A stretch of 40,424 bases of DNA from NCBI GenBank assembly GCA_964510955.1, contig CAZEDW010000037.1, forward strand, positions 1 through 40,424, given 5' to 3'. The translations under genes and the position numbers were made by a program. Shown piece after piece: positions 28,081 through 34,577 of the stretch. The stretch comes from JAFLCM01 sp964510955. Its GTDB lineage: Bacteria; Planctomycetota; Phycisphaerae; Phycisphaerales; UBA1924. Position 1 is the first letter of the stretch. Each line of letters begins with the position of its first letter. The notes under the pieces are model-generated. The model ran no database searches, was not told the DNA's origin, and worked only from the letters and a program-made list of their open reading frames with translations.

Positions 28081-28665
28081 ATGTCTTACACCACCTACCT
28101 CACCGTGCAGCAGACCACCGACCGCCTGGCGGGGCTGCTGCCGTCGCGCGATGCGCGGCGGGTGGCGTGGAACGCGGCGTCGGACGCCGACAAGGCGGTG
28201 TTCGTCCGGCAGGCGCACCAGGACATCGACGCGTGCGTGTGGCGCGGGCGGGTGGAGTTCCGCACCCAGGCGGCGATGTGGCCGAGGGTGGAGGCGGGGG
28301 AGACGCTCGACGTTGGATGCGGGATGTCGGATGTGGGATGTTCCGAGGGAGTGGTCGGGGGGGCGGGGCTGGTGTACGTGGCGCCCGACGCGGCGGGGGA
28401 CGCGGACGGCGCGGTCGCCAACATCCCGCGCGAGGTGAAGGACGCGGTGGCGTACCAGGCGGCGGCGCGGGCGGGCCGCGCGGCGGGCCTGGACGCGACG
28501 GCGCACCTGGAGGCGGCGGCGGGGCGCGGGCTGGTGACGCAGAGCGCCGGCGGCGTGTCGCAGACGCTCGACCCGAGGATCGCCCGCTCGCCGTGGGCAA
28601 AGCTGTGCCCCGAGGCGCAGGCGGTGATGGAGGGGCTGCGGGCCGTGGGGGCGGCGTTGGTGTGA
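28081..28665 (+). CDS. Head-tail connector / adaptor-like protein, 194 aa
   Basis: VFVRQAHQDIDACVWRGRVE followed by FRTQAAMWPRVEAG is typical of head-completion adaptors (DnaT-like/gp6-like, with WPR). C-terminal helices (VKDAVAYQAAARAGRAAGLD) fit. A GGATGTS heptamer tract (28313-28343) is inserted in frame after WPRVEAGE, read as LDVGCGMSDVGCSEG. It lies after the hydrolase and before the tail genes, as expected. Confidence 0.65.
   Translation: MSYTTYLTVQQTTDRLAGLLPSRDARRVAWNAASDADKAVFVRQAHQDIDACVWRGRVEFRTQAAMWPRVEAGETLDVGCGMSDVGCSEGVVGGAGLVYVAPDAAGDADGAVANIPREVKDAVAYQAAARAGRAAGLDATAHLEAAAGRGLVTQSAGGVSQTLDPRIARSPWAKLCPEAQAVMEGLRAVGAALV
28313..28343 (+). repeat. (GGATGTS)n heptamer tract in a coding region
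   Basis: GGATGCG, GGATGTC, GGATGTG, GGATGTT: a seventh heptamer type, seen only here, in frame in the connector gene. Confidence 0.85.
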
Positions 28666-28669
28666 GGAA

Positions 28670-28783
28670 GGCATCTGGCACTAGGCACTGGGCACTAGGG
28701 CCGGACAAGAGTCGCCACGGATCGCCCAGACGAACACGGATCGATTCCCGAACCTGATGCCCAGTGCCCGGTGCCCAGTGCCG
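28670..28783. repeat. Composite junction module
   Basis: GGCATCT, GGCACTA, GGCACTG, GGCACTA, a 50-nt stretch with two CACGGATCG words, then TGATGCC, CAGTGCC, CGGTGCC, CAGTGCC. Fills the connector-to-tail junction. Confidence 0.85.
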
Positions 28784-28793
28784 TCTTCACCAC

Positions 28794-29168
28794 ATGATTC
28801 CCAACCTCTCCATCACTGGCTGGTCGAGCGTGACGGGCGCGGGCGCCGGCGGCGGGTACTCGTTCACCGACGTGGACTTCGGCGGCGTTGAGCTGCCGGG
28901 GCAGGCGGTGGAGTTCTCGTTCGAGAAGGTCGCGGCGCTGGCGACGTCGGGCGTGCGCGCGTCGCGGAAGGTGATCGTGAACGACGCGGCGCTGTGGGCC
29001 CCTGGGATCACGCCGAAGGTCGAGGACCGCGTGACGCTGAAGGAATCGGCGGGCGCCGGGACGTACACGACGCGCGTGATGCGGGTGGCGGGATTCAAGG
29101 GGCCGCCGGCGGCGAGCGAGGGGTGCGTGCGGGCGTGGGAGTTGTGGCTGGGGGAGGTGGGGGGATAG
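28794..29168 (+). CDS. Small tail or head-closure protein, 124 aa
   Basis: MIPNLSITGWSSVTGAGAGG leads a beta-rich protein (SFTDVDFGGVELPGQAVEFS, TYTTRVMRVAGF). The frame goes to 28764 in repeat DNA; ATG at 28794 is preferred. It lies between the connector and an HK97 gp10-like protein, where head-closure proteins are found. Assignment by position only. Confidence 0.5.
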   Translation: MIPNLSITGWSSVTGAGAGGGYSFTDVDFGGVELPGQAVEFSFEKVAALATSGVRASRKVIVNDAALWAPGITPKVEDRVTLKESAGAGTYTTRVMRVAGFKGPPAASEGCVRAWELWLGEVGG

Positions 29169-29170
29169 GG

Positions 29171-29262
29171 CAAAGCTCAAAGCTCAAAGCTCAAATGGCA
29201 AATCGCAAATAGCAAATCAGCAAATCCGGAGACCAGTGCCCAGTGCCCAGTGCCCAGTGCCA
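29171..29262. repeat. Canonical late-junction module
   Basis: AAAGCTC x3, AAATGGC, AAATCGC, AAATAGC, AAATCAGC, AAATCCGGAGACCA, then (GTGCCCA)n. Closest relative of 18537-18602. Confidence 0.9.
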
Positions 29263-29270
29263 ACCTCCCC

Positions 29271-29633
29271 ATGACCTCTTCCAACGACCAACCCTCCATC
29301 GACACCTCGAAGGTGGTGCGCGAGCTGCGGCGGCTGCGCGAGCGGTTCCCTGGGGAGACCGACCGCGCGGTGGGGCTGTGGGCGGAGAACCTCGTCAGCG
29401 AGATGAAGGACGAGTCGGTGGTGCCGCGCGACACCGGGCGGCTGCGCGACGCGCACGGGTGGAAGCGGGTCAAGGACGCCGTGTGGGAGCTCTTCGCCAA
29501 CACCAGCTACGCGGCGGCGGTGCACGAGCGGCACAAGACCAAGGCCCGCTGGTTCGCCCGAACGATGGCCGAGCGCGGCAGGCCGACGCTGGCCAAGGCG
29601 CTGGAGGAGCTGAAGAAGAGACTTGGTCTGTGA
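29271..29633 (+). CDS. HK97 gp10-like tail completion protein
   Basis: The pattern ESVVPRDTGRLRDAHGW followed by ELFANTSYAAAVHE and ARWFARTMAERG is characteristic of HK97 gp10-family neck/tail-terminator proteins (VPxDTGxLR ... YAxxVHE). 120 aa from ATG at 29271; an ATG-like start at 29250 is repeat-encoded. It joins the connector to the tail tube. Confidence 0.75.
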   Translation: MTSSNDQPSIDTSKVVRELRRLRERFPGETDRAVGLWAENLVSEMKDESVVPRDTGRLRDAHGWKRVKDAVWELFANTSYAAAVHERHKTKARWFARTMAERGRPTLAKALEELKKRLGL

Positions 29634-29639
29634 GAAGTG

Positions 29640-29702
29640 AAATAGCAAATCGCAAATGAGCAAATCGCAAATCCGGACTTGATGCCTTGATGCCTCATGC
29701 CT
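29640..29702. repeat. (AAATSGC)n + (TTGATGCC)n module
   Basis: AAATAGC, AAATCGC, AAATGAGC, AAATCGC, AAATCCGGAC, TTGATGCC x2, TCATGCC. The last unit supplies the ATG of the next gene (29697). Confidence 0.9.
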
Positions 29703-30851
29703 ACTCCCCCAACCATCCTGACACTCTGCGAGCAGCTGGGGCGGTGGTACGCCTCGTGCTCGGCTCGGGTGAACGCGGACACGACGGCGGCGCCGTACAC
29801 GGGGACTGGCGCGCTGGGCCTGTCGGGGTTCCCGCGCGGCATGCTGGTGCGCGAGCCGGCGGCGGTGAACGTGGTGGGCGGCGGTGGCTCCGGGGGGTAC
29901 CCGGCGCGGGGCGCGGTGTGGGTTCGGCCCGGCGGGATGCCGGAGAAGCGGTGGCGCACCGTCACCGCCGATGGGGTGTGCGTGTCGTTCACGCCGGACC
30001 AGTCGCCGCCACCGGATGGCGGGCAACTGGGCGCGGCGGCGCGCACCTTCGTGGTGCGGGTGATGGTGGAGGCCGCGACGGAGCAGGCGGCGATGGCGGT
30101 GCTGGCCGACGTGCAGCGGGCGCTCTCCGTGGGGGCCGTGGGCGGCTCCGGGGGCGGCGGAGGGGCGGCGGGCGTGAGAGGGTTCTGCTACGCACCGAAG
30201 GTCTCGGCGGCTGTCAGCGGGGCGGTAAGCGGCCTGGGGAGGCTGCACGGGCTGATCGGTGTTCCGCCGCCGGGGAGCATCGCCCCGGTGGGCGTGAACC
30301 TGTGGCGCGTGCTGAGCGTGAGCGAGGTGTCGCCGCCGCAGAACCTGTCGGTGGAGATCGGGGCGGCGGAGACGATGGGGGGCGGTCCGGGGGGGGCGGG
30401 GGCTCCTGGAGCTTCTTCGGGGATGGTGGTGTGCGCGATGAGCGTGGCGGCGATGGTGGTGCCGGCGCTGGTGGCGCCGCCGGTGAAGGCGTGTGCGGTG
30501 ACGATTGGAACTTCGGCGGGTTCGGACGTGGCGCTGCGGGTTGTGCCTTCGGCCTCGGACTGGGGCCTGGGCGTGTTGCAGAGCGGCTCGTTCACTTCCG
30601 GGGGAGGCGTGCACGCGTACGCGGATGTCGGCTTCGGCGGCGACGTCACGCTCAACGCGGCGGCGGCTTCGCTGGGGCTGCTGGGCTACGCGGTGTCGGG
30701 GCTGAGCGGTCCGAACGGGGCGCGGCTGTGGCGCGACGTGATGGTGATGCCGTGGGAAAGCGCGGCGAGTTCAGGACTGGGGAGCGCTCTGTGGCTGTGG
30801 GGGACGGACGTGGCGGTGGAGGACACGGGGGGGATGGGGGGAGGGGCGTGA
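29697..30851 (+). CDS. Hypothetical tail protein, 384 aa, Gly/Ala/Val-rich
   Basis: MPTPPTILTLCEQLGRWYAS begins a protein with N-terminal mixed fold and two Gly-rich tracts (VGGGGSGGYPARG; VGGSGGGGGAAGVRG). The second half repeats beta strands (GVHAYADVGFGGDVTLNAAA). Between gp10-like and tube-like genes it could be a tail terminator fused to another domain; I do not recognise a family. The start codon lies in the last repeat unit of the junction array. Confidence 0.5.
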   Translation: MPTPPTILTLCEQLGRWYASCSARVNADTTAAPYTGTGALGLSGFPRGMLVREPAAVNVVGGGGSGGYPARGAVWVRPGGMPEKRWRTVTADGVCVSFTPDQSPPPDGGQLGAAARTFVVRVMVEAATEQAAMAVLADVQRALSVGAVGGSGGGGGAAGVRGFCYAPKVSAAVSGAVSGLGRLHGLIGVPPPGSIAPVGVNLWRVLSVSEVSPPQNLSVEIGAAETMGGGPGGAGAPGASSGMVVCAMSVAAMVVPALVAPPVKACAVTIGTSAGSDVALRVVPSASDWGLGVLQSGSFTSGGGVHAYADVGFGGDVTLNAAAASLGLLGYAVSGLSGPNGARLWRDVMVMPWESAASSGLGSALWLWGTDVAVEDTGGMGGGA

Positions 30852-30861
30852 CCCCCGGAGG

Positions 30862-30943
30862 GAAATGGCAAATGAGCAAATGGCAAATCGCAAATCCGGA
30901 GACCAGTGCCTAGTGCCCCCCCCGGGGGGGTGCCTAGTGGCTT
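30862..30943. repeat. Late-junction module with C/G palindrome
   Basis: AAATGGC, AAATGAGC, AAATGGC, AAATCGC, AAATCCGGAGACCA, GTGCCTAGTGCC, CCCCCC-GGGGGGG, TGCCTAGTGG, CTTCCCC then ATG. Confidence 0.9.
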
Positions 30944-30947
30944 CCCC

Positions 30948-31526
30948 ATGAACACTGACCTGGACAAGCTGATGAACGAGACCGCCTTTGAGGAGGCGGT
31001 GGTGGTGCGCGGGGTGCGGCTGGTGTTGGCGCATCCGTTGAGCGTGCATTCGACGGGGCGTCGAACCGGGTTCATTGGCCGGTTGATCGCGCTGGCGGGT
31101 CGCGGGCTGGTCCGCCTGGTCGGCGCCGACATTGAGCGGGCGACGCGGCGGGAGCTGGTGGGGTGCTTCTGCCCCGAGGACCGCGCGGCGGCGCGGCGGG
31201 TGCTGTCGCAGCTGACGGCCGTCGAGGTGGTGCTGCTGTACCGGGTGGTGAACGAGAAGGCGGCGGCGTGGCTGGGGCGGGTGGTGCTCAGCGCTCAAAG
31301 CTCAAAGCTCGAAGCTCAAAGCTCAAATCCGGAGCGGGGGGAGGCATGGGGGACGGGACGGACGGTGACGGTCGAGCAACCCGGTGTGTTCCGGTTCATG
31401 CGCGGGGGCGGGCGGGTGGCGGCGCACATGGGGGGCGGGCTGTGGGGGAAGGCGTACGCGGACGAGGTGACGGCGAAGGCCGGCCAGGTGGCGAGTGGCG
31501 AGATGGATCAAAAACCCAGTGCCTAG
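30948..31526 (+). CDS. Hypothetical protein, 192 aa, tail region
   Basis: MNTDLDKLMNETAFEEAVVV begins a helical protein (RLIALAGRGLVRLVGADIER). ATG at 30948 directly follows the junction module. An AAAGCTC array (31293-31331) is read in frame as SAQSSKLEAQSSNPE and separates the N-terminal domain from a C-terminal VEQPGVFRFMRGGGRVAAHM segment. No family known. The stop is inside the next repeat array. Confidence 0.5.
   Translation: MNTDLDKLMNETAFEEAVVVRGVRLVLAHPLSVHSTGRRTGFIGRLIALAGRGLVRLVGADIERATRRELVGCFCPEDRAAARRVLSQLTAVEVVLLYRVVNEKAAAWLGRVVLSAQSSKLEAQSSNPERGEAWGTGRTVTVEQPGVFRFMRGGGRVAAHMGGGLWGKAYADEVTAKAGQVASGEMDQKPSA
31293..31331 (+). repeat. (AAAGCTC)n array in a coding region
   Basis: GCGCTCAAAGCTC, AAAGCTC, GAAGCTC, AAAGCTC, AAATCCGG; in frame. 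This unit is stop-free in this orientation only. Confidence 0.85.
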
Positions 31527-31545
31527 TGCCCAGTGCCTAGTGCCT
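31515..31545. repeat. (CAGTGCCTAGTGCC)n array
   Basis: CAGTGCC and TAGTGCC units alternate, ending CTTACTC just before the GGAGG of the tail tube gene. It overlaps the stop codon of the preceding gene. Confidence 0.85.
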
Positions 31546-31561
31546 TACTCGGAGGTGACTC

Positions 31562-32017
31562 ATGGCGGTTGATCAAGCGAACGTGCGGGCGGACCTGGTG
31601 CAGGTAAAGCTCGGCGCAAACGAGTATCTCGAGGCGAAGGTGAGCTCGACCTTCGGCGGCAAGAAGATCCCGATCGCGCCGGCGCGCAACGGGGAAGAGG
31701 TCGGGTACATCCAGGGCTCGCGCAACGAGGACATCACCGTCGAGTTCATCGAGACCTCGCCGGCGGTGATGCGGGCCATCCTGGGCTTTGACAACGCCGG
31801 GCAGGACTCGTTCCCGGCGGTGGGCAGCGCGGGCGTGTACACGACGCTGGAGATCAAGGACCCCACCGACGGCGCGGGGTTGGGCAAGCGGCTCTACACG
31901 CGGGTGGGTCTGCTGAGCGCCTCGATGGAAGAGGACGGCGACGGGCTCAAGACCATCAAGTGCGTGTACCGCGCGTACTGCGACGGCAACGGGGACGTGT
32001 GGAAGATCGGGACCTGA
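31562..32017 (+). CDS. Probable major tail tube protein, 151 aa
   Basis: Strong GGAGG 6 nt before ATG suggests high expression. A beta-rich protein (LVQVKLGANEYLEAKVSSTF, EDITVEFIETSP, YTTLEIKDPTDGAG, TRVGLLSASMEEDGDGLKTI) of size typical for tail tubes, two genes before the tape measure. The family is not named from motifs alone. The stop lies inside a hairpin (32013-32037). Confidence 0.6.
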   Translation: MAVDQANVRADLVQVKLGANEYLEAKVSSTFGGKKIPIAPARNGEEVGYIQGSRNEDITVEFIETSPAVMRAILGFDNAGQDSFPAVGSAGVYTTLEIKDPTDGAGLGKRLYTRVGLLSASMEEDGDGLKTIKCVYRAYCDGNGDVWKIGT

Positions 32018-32037
32018 TCCCGCGGAGCGGGATCAGG
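32013..32037 (+). terminator. Hairpin with GGA loop over the tail tube stop
   Basis: CCTGATCCCGC-GGA-GCGGGATCAGG, a perfect 11-bp stem. The TGA stop is in its left arm. No T-run. Loop GGA matches the hairpin at 24892. Confidence 0.6.
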
Positions 32038-32040
32038 GAA

Positions 32041-32143
32041 GGCACTGGGCATCGGGCACTGGGCATCAGTGAAGAAAGGAAAGGAGGACGGCACAACAGA
32101 ATCGGTCCGGCCTAGTGCCCAGTGCCTAGTGCCTCGTGCCTTC
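32041..32143. repeat. Composite junction module
   Basis: GGCACTG, GGCATCG, GGCACTG, GGCATCA, a 50-nt unique stretch with GAAAGGAAAGGAGGACGG, then TAGTGCC/CAGTGCC/TCGTGCC units. Leads to the tape measure ATG. Confidence 0.85.
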
Positions 32144-32147
32144 TTCA

Positions 32148-33161
32148 ATGGCTTACGACCTTGGCGCCATCACGGGCAAGCTGACGCTGGAGAGCGGCGG
32201 GTTCATGCGCGGAATGCTGGAGGCGCAGAACGTGTCGCAGACGTTCGGGCCGGTGTTTACGGCGGCGGTGACCAACCCGGTGCTGGCGGGCATCCAGGCG
32301 TTCACCAAGCTCGGCGCCGGCGCCGTCAAAGGAATCGAAGCGGCGGTCGGCGCGGCGACGGAGATGTCGGACAAGCTGGAGAAGATCGGGAACCTGTCGG
32401 AGAGGACGGGGTACAGTCCGAAGCTGATCCAAGGGATTCAGGCCGCCGCCAAGGACATCGGGGAGAACGCCGAGGCCGCTGGCGATGGACTCGATTTCTT
32501 CAATCGAACCCTGGGCGATGCGATCAACTCCGCGGGTCCCGCGAGAAAAGCCTTCGAGAATCTGGGCTTCGATGTTCGAACCTTCGGCAAAGGGGATCGC
32601 GACATTTATCGCGTTGCCGATGCGCTTGCTGCATTTCACAACCCCGCTGAACGTGCCAGCCATGCGATGGACTTCTTTGGCCGGGGTGGAGTGGGACTCT
32701 TCAGCAACCTGCTGGGTCATGGCAGCACTGCACTGGTCGGGTACATCAAGCACCAGCAGGATCTTGGCCGCATCATCGGCGATGACGTGGTGAAGGCTGC
32801 TGCGAAGTACGACGCCGCTCTGGACGAGCTGAACGCGACGCTGGAGGGCTTCAAGAACAAGAACACGGGCACATTCTTGAAGGGCATGGTCGAGGGCGCC
32901 GGGGATGGCGACTTGACCAAGGGGCCGAGGGAGCTGGCCCGCGTTTTCAATGAAGAGGTCGGCCCGGCGGTCCGCAGCGTCGGTCAGGACGTTGGCGTGT
33001 TGTCCAAGATGCTCTCCGATCTTTCTGAGCATTTCAGCGACAACCCGGGGGCGATCAAGGGGGCGATCATGGGCCTCACGCCGGTGCAACTGCGGCCCGT
33101 CGTGCAGGAACACTTCGAGCGCAACGCCGAGGACCGTCGCCCACCGGGAGGTCGCCGATGA
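32148..33161 (+). CDS. Tape measure protein (short)
   Basis: MAYDLGAITGKLTLESGGFM then MRGMLEAQNVSQTFGPVFTA is a typical tape-measure N terminus; helical, low in Cys, with KLEKIGNLSERTGYSPKLIQ seen in TMP-type proteins. At about 337 aa it is very short; the usual rule of about 0.15 nm per residue gives a tail near 50 nm. The middle of the gene (about 32,480-32,800) has visibly lower GC than its neighbours. The stop overlaps the next start (ATGA). Confidence 0.7.
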   Translation: MAYDLGAITGKLTLESGGFMRGMLEAQNVSQTFGPVFTAAVTNPVLAGIQAFTKLGAGAVKGIEAAVGAATEMSDKLEKIGNLSERTGYSPKLIQGIQAAAKDIGENAEAAGDGLDFFNRTLGDAINSAGPARKAFENLGFDVRTFGKGDRDIYRVADALAAFHNPAERASHAMDFFGRGGVGLFSNLLGHGSTALVGYIKHQQDLGRIIGDDVVKAAAKYDAALDELNATLEGFKNKNTGTFLKGMVEGAGDGDLTKGPRELARVFNEEVGPAVRSVGQDVGVLSKMLSDLSEHFSDNPGAIKGAIMGLTPVQLRPVVQEHFERNAEDRRPPGGRR

Positions 33162-34489
33162 CCGCCCTGGGCGACCTGTATTCCCTTGCTTCTTCCGCCG
33201 GGACCGTCTTGGTCGGGACCGGGGGTGGCGCGTCGGCTGCGTTCCCGCTGCTGTCGATGAGCGAGTCGAGCGAGGTTGTCACGCCACCCGAGGGCGCGGC
33301 CTCGGTGGACGCGCAGGAGCGGCGGCGGGTGATCACCATCGACTCGTGGGCGATGGCGGGCGGCGAGTCGCCGGCGGCCGTGGGGGCGCTCAAGGAGACG
33401 CTGCGGACCAGCCTGGTGCGGCGCGGGCAGAAGGTGACCATCGTGGAAGTCGGCGGCGCGGCGCGGGTGCTGAACGCCGGCGGGGACGTGACGGGCATCG
33501 GCGGCGACGGGTGGACCACCAGACCGGGGTACCCGGTGGTTTCGCTGGAGGAGCAGCCCGAGAAATCGGTGGGGTGCCACCAGTTTTTCCGGTTGCGCGT
33601 GGAGTCGGTTGAAGTCGGGTTCGTGTCGGGGCTGGTGAGCCTGACGCGGAAGATCGAGACCACGACCGACAAGGCCGGGCAGAGCCAGACCCGCGAGAGC
33701 GGGAGCGTGCGGGTGAAGCCCGGGGCCGGCGCCAAGGCGTGGCTGACCACCAACGTGATCGACCCGGCCAAGACCGCCGCCGAGGGGCGCGGCAACGCCT
33801 TCACCAGCCGCGTGACCGAGACGGTGGTGAAGACCTCGACCAACGCCGCTGATGTTTCGACGGCGGATTACGAGTGGTCGGAGACGCCGCTGGACTTCGC
33901 CATCGGCGGGCCGGGCGGGACCACGATGCTGGACGAGACCGACGTGACCGAGCGCCGCAACCAGGGCGTCGTGGTGCGGACGGTGTCGGGGACGGTGAGC
34001 GGCGCGGGCGCGTACGACGCGGCGGTGGACCGCGAGCCGACCCCGGGAGCGGGCGAGGTGCTGACCAGCAAGCGCGTGAGCCAGCCGTCGAGCATCGGCG
34101 GCAAGGTGACGTACAGCTACGAGGTGACCACGGGCGTGACCGACGCGAGGATGCCGGGGACGGTGTTCTTCGGGTTCACCCAGTCGGTGGCGCTTGCTTC
34201 CGGGGGTCGGCAGGCGACGGCGGCGGTCTTCGACAGCGGCGACCCGGTGCCGTACTTCGGGCCGGCGATGCCGTGGGTGTACAGCGAGAGCACCGACATG
34301 CAGTTCACCGGGACCGTGCCGGACGCGGGCAGCGTGCCCGCGGCGTTCGACGCGGCGGACCTGGCGGGCGAGCCGCGCTGGACCGTGACGGCCAGCGCGC
34401 CGGGCATGCGCTCGATGCGGCTGGAGCGGGTGTACATGTTCGACAGCGAGCAGGCGGTGCCGGCGGCGGCGGAGTTGAGCCCGGCGTAG
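33158..34489 (+). CDS. Tail protein, possibly distal tail component
   Basis: 443 aa, coupled to the tape measure by ATGA. Beta-rich throughout (ERRRVITIDSWAMAGGESPA, HQFFRLRVESVEVGFVSGLV, KVTYSYEVTTGVTDARMPGT). Between tape measure and hub it occupies the distal-tail-protein position. No enzymatic motif seen. The TAG stop lies at the loop of the AGGA hairpin at 34480. Confidence 0.5.
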   Translation: MTALGDLYSLASSAGTVLVGTGGGASAAFPLLSMSESSEVVTPPEGAASVDAQERRRVITIDSWAMAGGESPAAVGALKETLRTSLVRRGQKVTIVEVGGAARVLNAGGDVTGIGGDGWTTRPGYPVVSLEEQPEKSVGCHQFFRLRVESVEVGFVSGLVSLTRKIETTTDKAGQSQTRESGSVRVKPGAGAKAWLTTNVIDPAKTAAEGRGNAFTSRVTETVVKTSTNAADVSTADYEWSETPLDFAIGGPGGTTMLDETDVTERRNQGVVVRTVSGTVSGAGAYDAAVDREPTPGAGEVLTSKRVSQPSSIGGKVTYSYEVTTGVTDARMPGTVFFGFTQSVALASGGRQATAAVFDSGDPVPYFGPAMPWVYSESTDMQFTGTVPDAGSVPAAFDAADLAGEPRWTVTASAPGMRSMRLERVYMFDSEQAVPAAAELSPA

Positions 34490-34499
34490 GAACGCCGGG
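34480..34499 (+). repeat. Hairpin with AGGA loop over a stop codon
   Basis: CCCGGCGT-AGGA-ACGCCGGG. The stop codon TAG (34487-34489) spans the stem-loop border. Loop as in the dispersed AGGA elements but without their flanks. Confidence 0.6.
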
Positions 34500-34501
34500 G
34501 G

Positions 34502-34571
34502 AGGCATCAAGGCATCAAGGCATCAAGGCATCGAGTCGGATTTGAGATTTGAGATTTGCTGATTTGAGATT
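34502..34571. repeat. (AGGCATCA)n + (TTTGAGA)n module
   Basis: Four AGGCATCA/AGGCATCG octamers, then TTTGAGA x2, TTTGCTGATTTGAGA. The second half is the reverse orientation of the AAATCTC/AAATCAGC type units used elsewhere. Confidence 0.9.
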
Positions 34572-34577
34572 CTCCCC

